Below are positions 7,822 through 16,900 of a stretch of DNA of 31,750 nucleotides, in pieces. The number at the start of each line of letters is the position of its first letter. The stretch's first letter is position 1. The DNA lies in the NCBI GenBank assembly GCA_964352775.1, contig CAYGTK010000017.1, positions 1-31,750 of the forward strand, read 5' to 3'. A model generated the notes under the pieces. The model worked only from the letters and a program-made list of their open reading frames with translations, was not told the origin of the DNA and did not search any database. A program made the position numbers and the translations under genes. Origin of the DNA: CAYGTK01 sp964352775 (lineage in GTDB: Bacteria > Bacteroidota > Bacteroidia > Chitinophagales > CAIOSU01).

Positions 7822-8118
7822 CTAGTGGTTTAGTAGGGCCACGCACTTGTCTATCTCCTTAATGAATTCGTTTATTCTTTGTTTTAATTCTACTTTATCA
7901 AAGTTATCAGATAAAGCTAATTCTTTTCCTATCAGTTCTACACTTTTTTGTTGGCGTAGCGTAGCCGCCTCTTCTTCCACCTCTTTGGTTCTGTCAACCA
8001 ATTCTTGCTGCTGTTGCACCAGTTTTTCGTAGCGTTGCTGTAAGTCGGCATAGGCAGTGGTCAATTCGCCCACTCGCTTGCTTATACTCTCCAGTCGTTT
8101 GCTACTTTCGGCACTCAT
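7822..8118 (-). CDS. Small coiled-coil protein, candidate ZapA partner
   Basis: This 98-residue protein shows no signal peptide or membrane segment. Residues about 8-58 are a predicted coiled coil rich in Gln, Glu and Lys (LVQQQQELVDRTKEVEEEA). A second helical part follows (VELKQRINEFIKEIDKCVALL). Its size and composition recall ZapB-like division proteins, but that resemblance is generic to coiled coils and no homology is claimed. It sits 1 nt after pheT (TAA-A-ATG) and 10 nt before zapA, so translation is probably coupled with both. A role beside ZapA at the division site is an inference from position. Confidence 0.78.
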   Translation of the reverse strand: MSAESSKRLESISKRVGELTTAYADLQQRYEKLVQQQQELVDRTKEVEEEAATLRQQKSVELIGKELALSDNFDKVELKQRINEFIKEIDKCVALLNH

Positions 8119-8119
8119 T

Positions 8120-10546
8120 TTATCGTAATTCTGCTTTCAGTTCTTCTGTATAGCGTTTCACCAACTTGTTCATAACTGGCTCTATCTGCTTGTCGGTCAA
8201 TGTCTTTTCAGCGTCCTCAAAAGTGAAGCTTACCCCATAAGAACGTATATCCCCCAGATTCTTGTCTTGGTACACGTCAAAAAGGTTTACTTCTTTCAGT
8301 AATTGCTTGCCTTCTTTCTTAGCTATAGTAGCTATTTGTTCAAATTTCACCTGCTTATCTACCAGCAAAGCCAAGTCGCGACGGCTACCCGGGAATTTAC
8401 TTACCTGCTTGTAGCGTATCTCAGCCTTAAGCGCTGTACGCAATATCATTTCCCAATTCAGTTCGGCGTAAAATACATCTTGCTTGATGTCGTACACTTT
8501 GCAGAAAGCCTTATCTACCAAGCCGAAGTTGACCAGTTCGTTCTTTCCTTGGGCAAAACACAATCCATAAGCCAAGCCTTTCATTTCACTCTCGCGAACT
8601 TGGTAACGGCTTAATCCTATTCTGTTCAAAGCATTGGTAATAATGCTTTTCAAGTAAAACAAGTCTGCTGACTTGGTTGGAGTGGTCCAACTTTCTTTAT
8701 ACTTATTACCACTTATAAAAAGTGCTATTTTTTCTTTTTCCTCGTATTTATTCTCGCCTGCCTTGCGATAAACTTTTCCGAAGTCGAATAATTTCAAGTC
8801 GCTATTACTGCGGTTAATATTATACCCTACAGCTTCTAATCCAGTAGGCATCATGCTATGGCGAAGCACATTTAATTCCGCATTAGAGCTTTTTAGCAAC
8901 GTTACCGTATCATCTGCTTGATCGGGGAATAGCTTGTCTTGCTTTGCCTGATGGGTAAGCGAGTTGGTCATCATTTCATAAAAACCACTCGCAGCAAGAT
9001 AATTGGCTACATTCTCGTAAAGTCCTTGTTTATTGCGTGCATCCGTGTGCGATAAGGAAGCTCGTAACTGCTTAGGCATTGGGATGTTATTCAAGCCATA
9101 AATGCGAAGTATCTCTTCAATTACATCCACCGAACGCTTTACATCAGCACGATAAGGAGGCACCGAAAGCTTCAACTTCTTATCAGACTCTTCTTCAATA
9201 GCAATATCTAATCGCTTAAGAATGGTCTTGATGGTTTTCTTAGGTATTTTATGACCTATCAATCGGCGCACCTCTTTATAGCTAATCTCTACTTTGAATG
9301 GTTCGATAGTTTCGGGGTAAATATCTATCAATTCAGAAGCTACTGTACCACCACCGTACTCTGCTATCAACTCGATAGCACGGTAAAGTGCATCAATAGT
9401 TACAGCAGGGTCGGCACCTTTCTCAAAGCGAGTAGCTGCATCAGTACGTAGGTTATGGCGATGAGAGGACTTTCTAACACTTATAGGGTCAAAATAGGCG
9501 CTCTCTAAGAAAATGATAGTCGTATTATCGGTAACGCCTGAATGTAATCCACCAAATACACCAGCAATACACATCGGCTCTTCCGCATTGCATATCATCA
9601 AGTCAGCTTCATTCAATGCGTACTCTTTTTCATCTAAGGCCATGAACTTAGTACCCGTAGGCATATGTTTCACTACTATCTTACTACCCTTCACCTCATC
9701 ATAGTCAAACGCATGAAGCGGCTGCCCTATCTCATGAAGAATGAAGTTGGTAATATCTACTATGTTATTTATTGGGCGAACGCCTATACTTTCTAGCTTC
9801 TGCTTCAAATGATCAGGAGAAGGTTGAACGGTAATGTTGCTGATAACCACACCTGCATAACGAGGGCAGCTTTTGGAATTCTCTACTTCTACAGAAATCG
9901 ATAACTCTCCACTTATCTCTTGTTGTTTCACCTTCGGAAAAGCCACTTTGTATTTCTTACCCTTGCGGATAGAAAGTGCTGCTGCAAGGTCTCTTGCAAC
10001 TCCTAAATGTGAAATAGCATCCGATCGGTTAGGCGTTAGGTCAATATCAAAAATGAAATCGCTTTCAAAACCAAAGTGCTTAGCAACTGCTTCGCCTAAC
10101 TTGGCGTCTTCGTTCAATACCATTATACCATCATGGCTAGCACCCAAGCCTATTTCATCTTCCGCGCATATCATACCATTGCTAGCAACACCACGGATCT
10201 TCGATTTCTTAATGCTGAAAGGCTCGTGACCTTCAGGGTATAGTGTAGCACCTACAGTGGCCACTACAACTTTTTGCCCAACAGCTACATTTGGCGCTCC
10301 ACACACTATCTGGTGTAGTTCATCATCACCAAGGTCAACTTGTGTAACATTCAAGCGGTCGGCATCAGGGTGTTTGGTCACCTCTTTTATATGCCCTACC
10401 ACTAAACCTTCTAGTCCATTTCCCGGACCTTTGTGTTCGTCAACACCCTCTACTTCCAAACCTATGTCTGTCAATATTTCAGACACCTCCTCGGCGGGTA
10501 GGTCTATATCCAAGTAGTCTTTCAACCAGCTGTACGAGATCTTCAT
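8120..10546 (-). CDS. pheT: Phenylalanine--tRNA ligase beta subunit
   Basis: This is the beta chain of the alpha2-beta2 enzyme that charges tRNA-Phe. It carries tRNA-binding and editing domains. At 808 residues it has normal length. Visible domains are an EMAP-type tRNA-binding domain at about 42-150 (HPDADRLNV at 59-67) and B3/B4 editing at about 215-395. These are followed by B5 at about 405-475, the catalytic-like core, and an FDX-ACB anticodon-binding domain at about 712-808 (KFPGSRRDLALLVD). pheS is not in the window. The gene heads the run with the coiled-coil gene, zapA and rny. A -7-like box 20 nt upstream suggests its own promoter, separate from the upstream Omp28-like gene (54-nt gap). 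Confidence 0.96.
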   Translation of the reverse strand: MKISYSWLKDYLDIDLPAEEVSEILTDIGLEVEGVDEHKGPGNGLEGLVVGHIKEVTKHPDADRLNVTQVDLGDDELHQIVCGAPNVAVGQKVVVATVGATLYPEGHEPFSIKKSKIRGVASNGMICAEDEIGLGASHDGIMVLNEDAKLGEAVAKHFGFESDFIFDIDLTPNRSDAISHLGVARDLAAALSIRKGKKYKVAFPKVKQQEISGELSISVEVENSKSCPRYAGVVISNITVQPSPDHLKQKLESIGVRPINNIVDITNFILHEIGQPLHAFDYDEVKGSKIVVKHMPTGTKFMALDEKEYALNEADLMICNAEEPMCIAGVFGGLHSGVTDNTTIIFLESAYFDPISVRKSSHRHNLRTDAATRFEKGADPAVTIDALYRAIELIAEYGGGTVASELIDIYPETIEPFKVEISYKEVRRLIGHKIPKKTIKTILKRLDIAIEEESDKKLKLSVPPYRADVKRSVDVIEEILRIYGLNNIPMPKQLRASLSHTDARNKQGLYENVANYLAASGFYEMMTNSLTHQAKQDKLFPDQADDTVTLLKSSNAELNVLRHSMMPTGLEAVGYNINRSNSDLKLFDFGKVYRKAGENKYEEKEKIALFISGNKYKESWTTPTKSADLFYLKSIITNALNRIGLSRYQVRESEMKGLAYGLCFAQGKNELVNFGLVDKAFCKVYDIKQDVFYAELNWEMILRTALKAEIRYKQVSKFPGSRRDLALLVDKQVKFEQIATIAKKEGKQLLKEVNLFDVYQDKNLGDIRSYGVSFTFEDAEKTLTDKQIEPVMNKLVKRYTEELKAELR

Positions 10547-10566
10547 TATCGCTTTTTATTGCTATA

Positions 10567-10574
10567 CAAATGTA
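10567..10574 (-). promoter_or_regulatory. Candidate -7 box for pheT (TACATTTG)
   Basis: On the minus strand TACATTTG matches the Bacteroidota -7 consensus TAnnTTTG exactly and ends 20 nt before the pheT ATG. No good TTTG -33 box is found at the usual distance, only T-rich sequence (GTTTTTC). Confidence 0.5.
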
Positions 10575-10600
10575 CAAAATAGAATACGGGGAAAAACGGG

Positions 10601-11485
10601 CTAAAAAGTAACCGCTGTGCCTGCTGTTTGCAGTACTGCTTTAGAGTTAGACTCGTGCACAAAGGCCACTATTTCAAGCTTAGTTTCATCCCAAACATCG
10701 GATGTTTTAACCTTGAAGCTTTTGATAATGGTACGCCCACTTTCGCTGCCTTCGCTCAACAGCAAACCATCAAAAGAGGTGAACATGTCGCGTAGTACAT
10801 GATCGTGCAGATAGTTTTCATCTTTAATATCACCTGTACCTTCATCATTTTCACGAAGCTGGGTTACTACAATACCGTTTTCCATTAGCATTACGCTAAG
10901 CCTTACATCCTCGGCAACGGCTTGCGTAAATACAAGCTCTATTCTTACGGTAACCGAAGTGTCCGCTGCATCATATTCTGCATCTGTAATGGTAATATTT
11001 ACTGGAGGTGTAAGGGCTAAGCGCTGCGTTGTATACGCTGCCCATTTAGATGTGGTTTCTAAAGTAAAGTTATCTCCTGGAAACTGCACCCTATCTACAC
11101 AACCAGCTGGTTTACCTAAGTATCCACCTAAAAAATCTTCTATTTCTTGACCTTGATCAGTTCTCAGGTCTTGATCGCCATCATAGGCTTGGCCCAAAAA
11201 AGTAGTGTGGATAGCAACCGACTTTACCTGCCCAGGATTTGTGCTTTTAATGTTTTCAGCCAGCTCATGCCCCTCGGGACAGTTCACACATCTTACACCC
11301 GTAAAGTCTTCTAATAAGACGATCTTCTGCTGTGCTGCTGGTATGCTTGGGGCAATAAAAGTAGTGTCTTCAATTACCGTATCCCTAACGTTAATGTTGG
11401 GGCCAATTTCTTCACAAGAGAAGAAACAACCTATTGTAATTAGTAAGGTTAATAAGAAAACTATCGGTCTGCTGCTTTTCATCAT
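10601..11485 (-). CDS. Omp28-related lipoprotein with thioredoxin-like CxxC
   Basis: The N-terminus is a lipoprotein signal, a hydrophobic stretch followed by C20 or more likely C24 (FFSCEE). A thioredoxin-like segment, LLEDFTGVRCVNCPEGHELA (57-76), places the CxxC pair at C66 and C69. The C-terminal half (about 165-294) looks like a beta-sandwich, with alternating VNITITDAEYDA and VRIELVFT patterns. This arrangement matches the Omp28-related family (PF11551) of Bacteroidota. The protein is probably anchored in the outer membrane. Its gene starts 5 nt after the DUF6029-type barrel gene, so the two are co-transcribed. A redox role is suggested by CxxC only. The start could be Met1 or Met2. Confidence 0.82.
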   Translation of the reverse strand: MMKSSRPIVFLLTLLITIGCFFSCEEIGPNINVRDTVIEDTTFIAPSIPAAQQKIVLLEDFTGVRCVNCPEGHELAENIKSTNPGQVKSVAIHTTFLGQAYDGDQDLRTDQGQEIEDFLGGYLGKPAGCVDRVQFPGDNFTLETTSKWAAYTTQRLALTPPVNITITDAEYDAADTSVTVRIELVFTQAVAEDVRLSVMLMENGIVVTQLRENDEGTGDIKDENYLHDHVLRDMFTSFDGLLLSEGSESGRTIIKSFKVKTSDVWDETKLEIVAFVHESNSKAVLQTAGTAVTF

Positions 11486-11490
11486 CTATT

Positions 11491-13137
11491 TTAGAACGTT
11501 GTATTCAAAGTCATTCGTACACCGTTAAAGGCAGGTTCTAATCTACAGATACCGCCTGTACAGACAATACCTTCCACCTGTTTAACGTAGGCTAAAGATA
11601 AGCGTGTAGACTTGTAAGTGAAAGCGGCAAATGCAGAGTAGTAATGAATATCGTCTGGTTGGCGACCTGGGTTAGGTTTGTAGTTGTACATGTCAGACAC
11701 TGCTATGGATAGCCAAGGGGCTATACTATATTCTGCTAAAATGAATATCCAATTACCGAAATCGGCATTGAATTGCTCGCCAGTATTAGCATCAGTGTAG
11801 GCTTGGGTGCCCTGCCATTGCACCTCTAGACGAATAGACTGCTTGCGATTTATCTTGTAGGTAAATTCAGCAAAAGGAGTGAATGCTCTAACTATCCGGT
11901 AGTCACCATATTTTTCCCGCTCAAAAAACTCCTGATCGTACTGCATAAACTGGAAGCCAACATCGGCTTTCCACTTACGCTTCATCTTTAATTCTACATC
12001 CATATAGAATTCACGAAACCAGAGCGTACGCGGTTGGTCGATGATGAAACTGCTTACCTCTGCATAGTGAAGGTTAAACGTTACCTTTTTAATAGGTTGA
12101 AAGTTGACATCGAAACTATAGGATAGTTCCTCTAACTCCTGTGAAGCAGCGTTATACCTAGCAGGCAAACGAAGTGAATTTTGACGGGTAACGGGTGGTA
12201 TATAGGCTACCATTCCGTTTAAGAAAGTCTCGTTGGGGCTGGTGCGCAGTTGCCAATTCTCTGTACGCTTAAACTGTCCAGTAACACCAAATCCTTTTTG
12301 GGTATAAGTGGCTGTACCAAAAAAAACGCTTCCCCAGTCGTCAAAAAAGTTAAGTTGTAGATCAGCCAAGGCCTCATGGGTTTTGGCAGCAAACTCTGTG
12401 TATAAACTAAATCCACCAACATTTATAGTGTTATAGGCTCCAAACACATAGGTATTGTATCTCGGCACAAAGCGTTCCTCTTCTGCGTAGGTCTGTATAG
12501 TGTTAACAATAAGACTCATCGAATTCTCATCAATGGTCCTATTCAATACCGATACACCTGGGAGTATTTGAAAGCGATCATCTTTACCTGCCTTCAACTC
12601 ATATTCCACGTTCGCAGCTATCACAATAGGCTTGTAAAGCGATAGTCTGTTCTTTTGAACCCCAGCTAAGGCTTTTATTCGCAAGCCTTCCGTTATCTCA
12701 TATTCCACATGTGCACCAAGTACGGCGTTGTCAATACCCAAGGTTCTGTCTTCGTAAGCACGGAAAACGATACCACTACCGAATTGATCGTAGATGTACC
12801 CTCCAGTTATGGCGATCTTGTCAAATCGCTTTCGCATATAGAAGGTACCTAGTCCCTGGGCAGAGAATGGTGTGCCTGGATTATGCAGGTTTGAGTTTAA
12901 ATAGAGATCTAAACGAACTCCAGCGTCGAACTGGAATTTGTCGTTGTTATAGTTCAAATCGAACCAACCGTCTACCGAATTCTTTAGGTCATCGTAGTGG
13001 GGCGTATTAGCTGCACCAATGGCACTATCGCGGATATAAAAATCCGGATTTAGCTGTAAACTCCCGTAAAAGCTACCCTGTGCAAATACACTTCCACAAG
13101 CAAAAACCAAAAGAATGGCCCAACAAAAATTTTTCAT
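11491..13137 (-). CDS. Outer membrane beta-barrel protein, DUF6029 type
   Basis: A signal peptide covers residues 1 to about 19 (cleavage after FAQ). The remaining 530 residues are dominated by alternating amphipathic strands with aromatic girdle residues (FQFDAGVRLDLYLN, SLYTEFAAK, ADVGFQFMQYDQEF). The protein ends in an aromatic residue (RMTLNTTF), as barrel proteins often do. I recognise it as the Bacteroidota family usually named DUF6029; the function is not known. It is transcribed with the downstream Omp28-like lipoprotein gene and lies back to back with the TlpA-like gene across 116 nt. A shared task of the three products at the envelope is plausible. Confidence 0.8.
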   Translation of the reverse strand: MKNFCWAILLVFACGSVFAQGSFYGSLQLNPDFYIRDSAIGAANTPHYDDLKNSVDGWFDLNYNNDKFQFDAGVRLDLYLNSNLHNPGTPFSAQGLGTFYMRKRFDKIAITGGYIYDQFGSGIVFRAYEDRTLGIDNAVLGAHVEYEITEGLRIKALAGVQKNRLSLYKPIVIAANVEYELKAGKDDRFQILPGVSVLNRTIDENSMSLIVNTIQTYAEEERFVPRYNTYVFGAYNTINVGGFSLYTEFAAKTHEALADLQLNFFDDWGSVFFGTATYTQKGFGVTGQFKRTENWQLRTSPNETFLNGMVAYIPPVTRQNSLRLPARYNAASQELEELSYSFDVNFQPIKKVTFNLHYAEVSSFIIDQPRTLWFREFYMDVELKMKRKWKADVGFQFMQYDQEFFEREKYGDYRIVRAFTPFAEFTYKINRKQSIRLEVQWQGTQAYTDANTGEQFNADFGNWIFILAEYSIAPWLSIAVSDMYNYKPNPGRQPDDIHYYSAFAAFTYKSTRLSLAYVKQVEGIVCTGGICRLEPAFNGVRMTLNTTF

Positions 13138-13253
13138 GATGATGTAGTATCTTTAGCTGTAGGCCGCAAAAAAGCTTGACAAAGATCGCCATTTCACTAA
13201 GAAATTCTAATTAATGGCACTATTATTGAACCTGTACTAGTAAAACACACAAC

Positions 13254-13781
13254 ATGCGAGCACCCATAGCAATATTCATAGGTATCCTTACTTCCATCTT
13301 TCTATATGCAAATTTACACGCGCAGATAGGTGATGCTTTTAATAAGAAAACCCTACCCAGCGTTGAGATAGAGCGTATGGATGGTACTAAAGTGAATATT
13401 AATGAGTTTGGGAAGAATGGTAAAATTACCATCATCAATTTTTGGGCTACCTGGTGCGGACCATGTAAACAAGAATTAAGTAATATAGCTGACCTTTATG
13501 AGTACTGGCAAGAAGATTATAATGCCGAAGTGGTAGCTGTATCTATTGACGACTCTAGAAACAAGGCTAAGGTAAAATCATACGTAAATGCCCAGGGTTG
13601 GGATTATATCGTGTTACTAGATAGTAACCAAGACTTGAAAAGAGCATTGAACTTCCAATCGCCACCATTCACAGTAGTAGTTGATCAGAATGGATTTATT
13701 GTACATACACATACGGGCTACCGCCCAGGTGATGAGAATCTGTTAGAAGATGAACTGAAAGAACTTTCAGCGGAAAAGTAA
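13254..13781 (+). CDS. TlpA-like periplasmic thioredoxin
   Basis: A signal peptide occupies residues 1 to about 23 (NLHAQ). A TlpA/ResA-type thioredoxin domain follows with NFWATWCGPCKQE (62-74), whose active cysteines are C68 and C71. The cis-proline region is SPPFTVVVD at about 135-143. The length of 175 is normal for a minimal TlpA protein without extra domains. It probably acts as a thiol-disulfide reductase in the periplasm. The gene is divergent from the DUF6029/Omp28 pair and followed by a terminator, so it is a single-gene unit. The giant repeat protein gene starts 188 nt downstream. Confidence 0.9.
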   Translation: MRAPIAIFIGILTSIFLYANLHAQIGDAFNKKTLPSVEIERMDGTKVNINEFGKNGKITIINFWATWCGPCKQELSNIADLYEYWQEDYNAEVVAVSIDDSRNKAKVKSYVNAQGWDYIVLLDSNQDLKRALNFQSPPFTVVVDQNGFIVHTHTGYRPGDENLLEDELKELSAEK

Positions 13782-13803
13782 AATCTAGTTTAAAAAATAT
13801 TTT

Positions 13804-13835
13804 AAAGCCTTTACCTTACGGTAAGGGCTTTTTTT
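13804..13835 (+). terminator. Terminator of the tlpA-like gene
   Basis: AAAGCCTTTACC (13804-13815) pairs with GGTAAGGGCTTT (13820-13831) with one T-G pair and the loop TTAC. A run of seven T at 13829-13835 follows the stem closely. Confidence 0.85.
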
Positions 13836-13969
13836 ATTGACTTCATTGAAAGCTTCAACTACATTGTCTAGATATTAAGTTTATCAACCACACAACTTGG
13901 ATAATGGGTTTGGAAATTGTATTTTCAGTCCCCCACTCACAGCCATATTAAAATATTAAACCAATTACT

Positions 13970-16900
13970 ATGAAATTTTCTTCCTTAACCGCATGGGCAA
14001 TCTTTATCGCCCTAATTTCCGTATTTGGAATTTTTGAAGCAAAAGCCACTCACCTTGCCGGGGTCGATCTGACCTATTCTTGCCAAGGCGGATTAACTTA
14101 CGATGTCCGCCTTGTGTGGTATCGTGACTGTGATGGTATTGCAGCACCTTTTACTGATGATGTTGTAGTTAGTTCGGCATCGTTAGGATTTACTTCAACT
14201 GTTCAGGTTAACCAAGTGCCGGGAACGGGACAGGAGATAACCATACCCTGCTCTAGCGCATTATCAACTTGCCAAGGCGGAACAGAACCAGGAGTGCAAG
14301 AATGGGAATACACAGGAACGATCGTACTTCCTGCTGCGGCTACTGATTGGGTGTTCAGCATTAGAAGGGTAGCCCGAAATACGGCTATTACCAATGTAGA
14401 CCTAACAACAGCTACCAACGGAGCTGTATACACCCCAGGTGGTTCGGGACCTGGTATTTATACCGAAGCAACTTTAGATAACGTGAATGCGCCTTGTAAT
14501 AACTCGGCGTTCTTCTCTATTGAGCCGATAAGCTTTTTATGTTTAAATCAAACATTTAACTATAACCAAGGTGGTATTGATGTGGATGGTGACTCTTTAG
14601 TATTCTCGCTAGTGAACCCAGCAGATGATTTTAATAGTGACCTTATTTATTTCCCTCCTTTTAGTTTTAACAACCCAGTATCTACTACAAGTGGATTAAT
14701 ATTTGATACTCAAACGGGAAGTATAAGCTTAACCCCAACACAACAGGAAGTATCGGTATTAGCTGTACGTGCGGATGAGTACAGAAATGGTATTCTTATA
14801 GGTAGCACTACAAGAGATATTCAGATATGGGTGATAGATTGTGGACAGAATAGTTTACCAACCGCTTCAGGAATCAATGGCACCAACGATTTTAACTTGG
14901 ATGTGTGCGCTGGTACACAATTCTGTTTCGACATCTTCTCTAACGATGCAGACCCAGGTGATATAGTTACTATGACTTGGAACCAAGGAATACCAGGTGG
15001 TTCGTTCACTACGGCAGGTTCGCCGCTACCAACGGGTACATTTTGTTGGAACCCAACACAGGCTGATGTTTCTGCCAATCCATATTCCTTTAGCGTAACC
15101 GTACAAGACAATGCTTGCCCAACAAGCGGAACGCAGGTATTTACTTACTCTATTAATGTAAGCGGTTTGGATGTTGACTTAGGACCAGATACCACTTTAT
15201 GTGCTTCCTCTTATCTGCTTACGCCTACAATTGGCAATGCAAGTGGAAACTTGACTTATCAATGGTCAACAGGGTCATCAGACCCAAGTATCACGGTAAC
15301 TACTTCAGGCACTTATGCTGTTACCGTAGCAGATGCTACAGGTTGTAGTGGAACTGCCGATGTGATAGTAACCTTAAACAACTTTAGCGGTCAACCAATA
15401 TTCACCAATAACTTTATACCGAAATGCTCAGGTGAAGGTATTTTACTTGATGCTGGATTCGGTTCAGCGTATGATTGGTCTACTGGAGAAGTAACACAAA
15501 CTATTTTAGCAGTGAACCCTGGAGTTTACTCGGTTACAGTAACTGACCAAGTAGGTTGTCAAAATATAGATTCCGTAGTAATAGTTGATTTCCCAACACC
15601 TCAAGTAGACATAGGCCCTAACCAAACAGTTTGTGCTGGAGATTCTGGTTCTTTTGATGCTGGTGCTGGGTTTAACAGCTACCTATGGAGTACAGGAGCA
15701 ACTACCCAAAGTATAACCGTTACACAAACTGGTACTTACGCTGTAACAGTTACCAGTGAAGATGGCTGTGCTGCTTCTGATCAAGCTACCTTCTTTGCCC
15801 AGGCATTACCTCAAATTGATCTAGGTCCAGATATTGTTGTTTGTGAGTTTCCTGTAACACTACGTACGCTAATTCAATTCCGCTTGAATTATTTCTGGAA
15901 TACAGGACAAACAGGTTCTTCTATTCAGATCACTTCGCCCGGCACATACATATTAAGTGCTACCAATGGATTGGGTTGTACCAATTCAGATACTATAGAG
16001 GTAACAGCTAGTACTACCGGTTTAGCAGATATTATTCCTTATGAAGACACTGTTATTTGTAACGGTACTAGCATTATAATTGATGCAGGCGCAGGTTTTG
16101 ATGATTACTTATGGTCTACAGGCTCTACTAGTCAGTTTATCCAAGTATCACAAACGGGTGATTATGTAATTTCTGTTCGCGACACCTTTGGTTGTGACAA
16201 TACCGATACTGTTGGAGTATTTTTTGCTCCAAACCCAGTTGTTGATCTTGGTCCTGACCAAATTGGATGTAATGATGTTGCCGTAACTCTAGATGCGGGT
16301 GCGGGCTTTGCTTCTTACCTATGGAGTACTGGCGCACAAACCCAAACAATAGATGTAACTACTGTAGATGTTTATTCTGTTACGGTTACTAACTCTTTTG
16401 GATGTTCTGGTTCTGATGATATTGTAGTGGAGTTCAATCCACCAATTGTAGTTGACCTAGGCCCAACAATACTTGCCTGTGAAGGTGATATAGTATTTGT
16501 AGATGCTGGTGCTGGCTTTGCTAGCTACAGTTGGAGTACAGGTGAAAGCACACAAGATATTGCAGTAACAGAAACGGGGACTTACGCCGTAACCGTAACC
16601 GATAGCTTGGGGTGTGAAGGCTTCGGATTTGTTCAAGCTATATTCAATCTTAACCCTGTAGTTGAGTTAGGTACAGACATTACAGCTTGTGATGGCGATG
16701 TGCTTATTTTGGATGCTGGCCAGGGCTTTAGTACTTACCTATGGAATACAGGAGATCGATCACAAATTCTTACGGTAGATCAAACTGGTACTTACAGTGT
16801 AACTGTAGGTGATAGCCTTGGTTGCACTGGTTCAGACACCATTGAGGTGATATTTGCACCTAACCCTATCGTTAACCTTGGCCCTGATGTATTAGCATGT

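Noticed and set aside
7822..8118. Naming the coiled-coil gene zapB
   Set aside because: Only position and coiled-coil character support it. Coiled coils look alike without common descent.
8303..8614. Plus-strand open frame inside pheT
   Set aside because: It is antisense to the conserved C-terminal domains of pheT, without protein-like composition.
13223..13438. Minus-strand open frame across the tlpA-like start
   Set aside because: It overlaps the signal peptide and domain start of a firm gene and shows no family features.
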